A DNA stretch of 64,000 bases, from the NCBI GenBank assembly GCA_020086605.1, contig JACBWW010000023.1, positions 2,359,063 to 2,423,062 of the forward strand. The letters are read 5' to 3'. The notes under the pieces are model-generated. The model was given only the letters and a program-made list of their open reading frames with translations, was not told the DNA's origin and did no database searches. Below are positions 62,701 to 64,000 of the stretch, one piece after another. The number at the start of each line of letters is the position of its first letter. Position 1 is the first letter of the stretch. The DNA comes from Lanius collurio (taxonomy: Eukaryota > Chordata > Aves > Passeriformes > Laniidae). The position numbers and the translations under genes were made by a program.

Positions 62701-64000
62701 TCATACTCTGCAGATTCCAAGTAAAGGACTCCAGACGAGAAGCCTTGTATTTCTGTGCACATGCTTTGTTTGTGTGGTTTGGAGCCAGAGCTTTACATGG
62801 GTTGTTCTTGTGGTCAGAATGCTCTCCTGGTACTGCAGAGTTGCTGTGCTGTACTGATGGTCCTGTACTGTGCAGGCAGAGCTGTGGCTTGTGCTGCTTC
62901 AGTGACTTGGCTGCTTCCCCGTGTGCATGAACCAAGCAGCCAAAGCAAAGCCGTAGCAGGGCTCCATTCTCCATCTGTCAGTGGGGAGAACCCTGCTCTT
63001 TTCCTGAAATCTGGCAAGGTTTCCTGTCACAACGCCTTTTACTTTCTCACAAGGATAGGTGGTGTCCACACTAAGCTGGTGCATTGCATGGAGCAAATCA
63101 AAGTAGGAAGGGCCAGTGCCAAACAAGCAGTGTCACACTGAGTGTGTGACTTGCTGCCAGATACAAGGAATACTTAAAGTTCATATAGTTCTGTAGAAGG
63201 AGATCGGCAAACTCATGTCAGAGTAGTTTGTTGAGCTGTTCTATGTGAGACATGAACTCCCAGCTCTGGATAAGGGCTCCCTGCTGTTGACTTGTGTAGG
63301 AGACCACATTTGTGACTTATAATAGCCTCTGGGTTGCTGCTGCTGCAGGACTGCTTTTATTTGTGTTACCATTGTGCTCTGAGGAAACAAAGTGTGCTGG
63401 TACACGTGCTGAGCAGAGTTGAGTGGCAGCTTGTATTCCAGGTGAAGGAACATGATGGTTCACCATGCAGCTATTACATCTTGAAAATGCTAAAGAAGTA
63501 CATAAAATATCTGATTTATAACCAAATAGTTACAAGATTAAATCACGGTAGTAATTACTGGGGTTTGTACTGGCTGAAGTTGATGCTTCATCTGCCACAG
63601 TTAAAGTATGGGGTGAAAAAGAACCTGATTTTCACCTGTTACTGTTTGTAAGTGATTATCATCTAGGATGTGCCTGGAAAAAACCTCATTGTTCATTCTG
63701 TGTTGCTGCTTCACAGGTTTTCAGCCTACATCAAGGATTCAAGAAAGATTATTCAGAGGAGATTGTTTTCAAGTTGAAATTCAAGGACCTTAAACTGGAC
63801 CTTAAGTTGAGGGGCTTAGTGGTAAAGTTTGTGACTTTTTGAGCAGAAGAAGCAAAGGTGAAGGGAGGTGGCTGAGAGCAGGTTCTTGTCAGGAGGCTTG
63901 CACGTGCTAATGAAAGCCCTTTCCTGGCCAGTATCCCAAGTCTCTGAACAAGAATGCCACTGGTGATGGGAATTGTCCAGGCAGAGCTACAGGCCATGGA
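59754..64000 (+). other. CFDP1: CFDP1 intron running out of the window
   Basis: No exon for the remaining CFDP1 residues (the segment after FAGEEV and the BCNT domain) was found in the last 4.2 kb, so the intron extends past the window. A CTCF-like motif lies at 60544-60557. Short open frames here have no recognisable homology. Confidence 0.65.
60544..60557 (+). promoter_or_regulatory. Candidate CTCF binding motif
   Basis: ACAGCAGAGGGCAG matches the CTCF core with only the first of the two leading C bases lost. It lies in a CFDP1 intron and has the same orientation as the motif at 3888. As with that site, the call rests on motif match alone. Confidence 0.35.

Overview
The window is vertebrate nuclear DNA and most likely from a bird. 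It has interrupted genes with GT-AG introns, compact introns, a CpG-island promoter, and truncated copies of CR1, the LINE family that dominates avian genomes (53.6 kb, 57.2 kb and a 3' tail at 32.75 kb). No prokaryotic, viral or plasmid-like feature is visible. A run of 357 N shows that it comes from a draft assembly.

Layout. 1-37.4 kb: the 3' part of NUP93 on the + strand, 19 coding exons holding the last 720 codons of the inner-ring nucleoporin. The exons for about the first 99 residues lie upstream. 37.4-43.4 kb: an intergenic stretch with no protein gene but with a complete microRNA hairpin, MIR138-2, at 41.82-41.91 kb. 43.46-51.51 kb: SLC12A3, the thiazide-sensitive Na-Cl cotransporter, on the + strand, in 23 visible exons with very short introns. 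An assembly gap at 50.32-50.68 kb swallows what should be three further exons. 51.5-55.2 kb: a tail-to-tail intergenic stretch with one CR1 fragment and possible 3' UTR sequence. 55.20-56.30 kb: TMEM170A on the - strand, three exons. 56.1-57.0 kb: a CpG island that serves as the shared, divergent promoter of TMEM170A and CFDP1. 56.69 kb to the end: the first four coding exons of CFDP1 on the + strand. The rest of CFDP1 runs past the window.

The genes are housekeeping (NUP93 in the nuclear pore, TMEM170A in ER/nuclear-envelope membrane, CFDP1 in SRCAP chromatin remodelling) or tissue-restricted (SLC12A3, distal-tubule salt uptake). They do not form one pathway. The order NUP93 - MIR138-2 - SLC12A3 matches human 16q13. 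The immediate neighbour TMEM170A/CFDP1 belongs to human 16q23, so a rearrangement breakpoint relative to human lies within the 3.7 kb between 51.5 and 55.2 kb. I found no previously undescribed system. The most useful observations are the miRNA with its altered passenger strand, the rearrangement junction, a GC-AG intron and a stop codon embedded in a poly(A) signal in SLC12A3, and the mis-sized gap.
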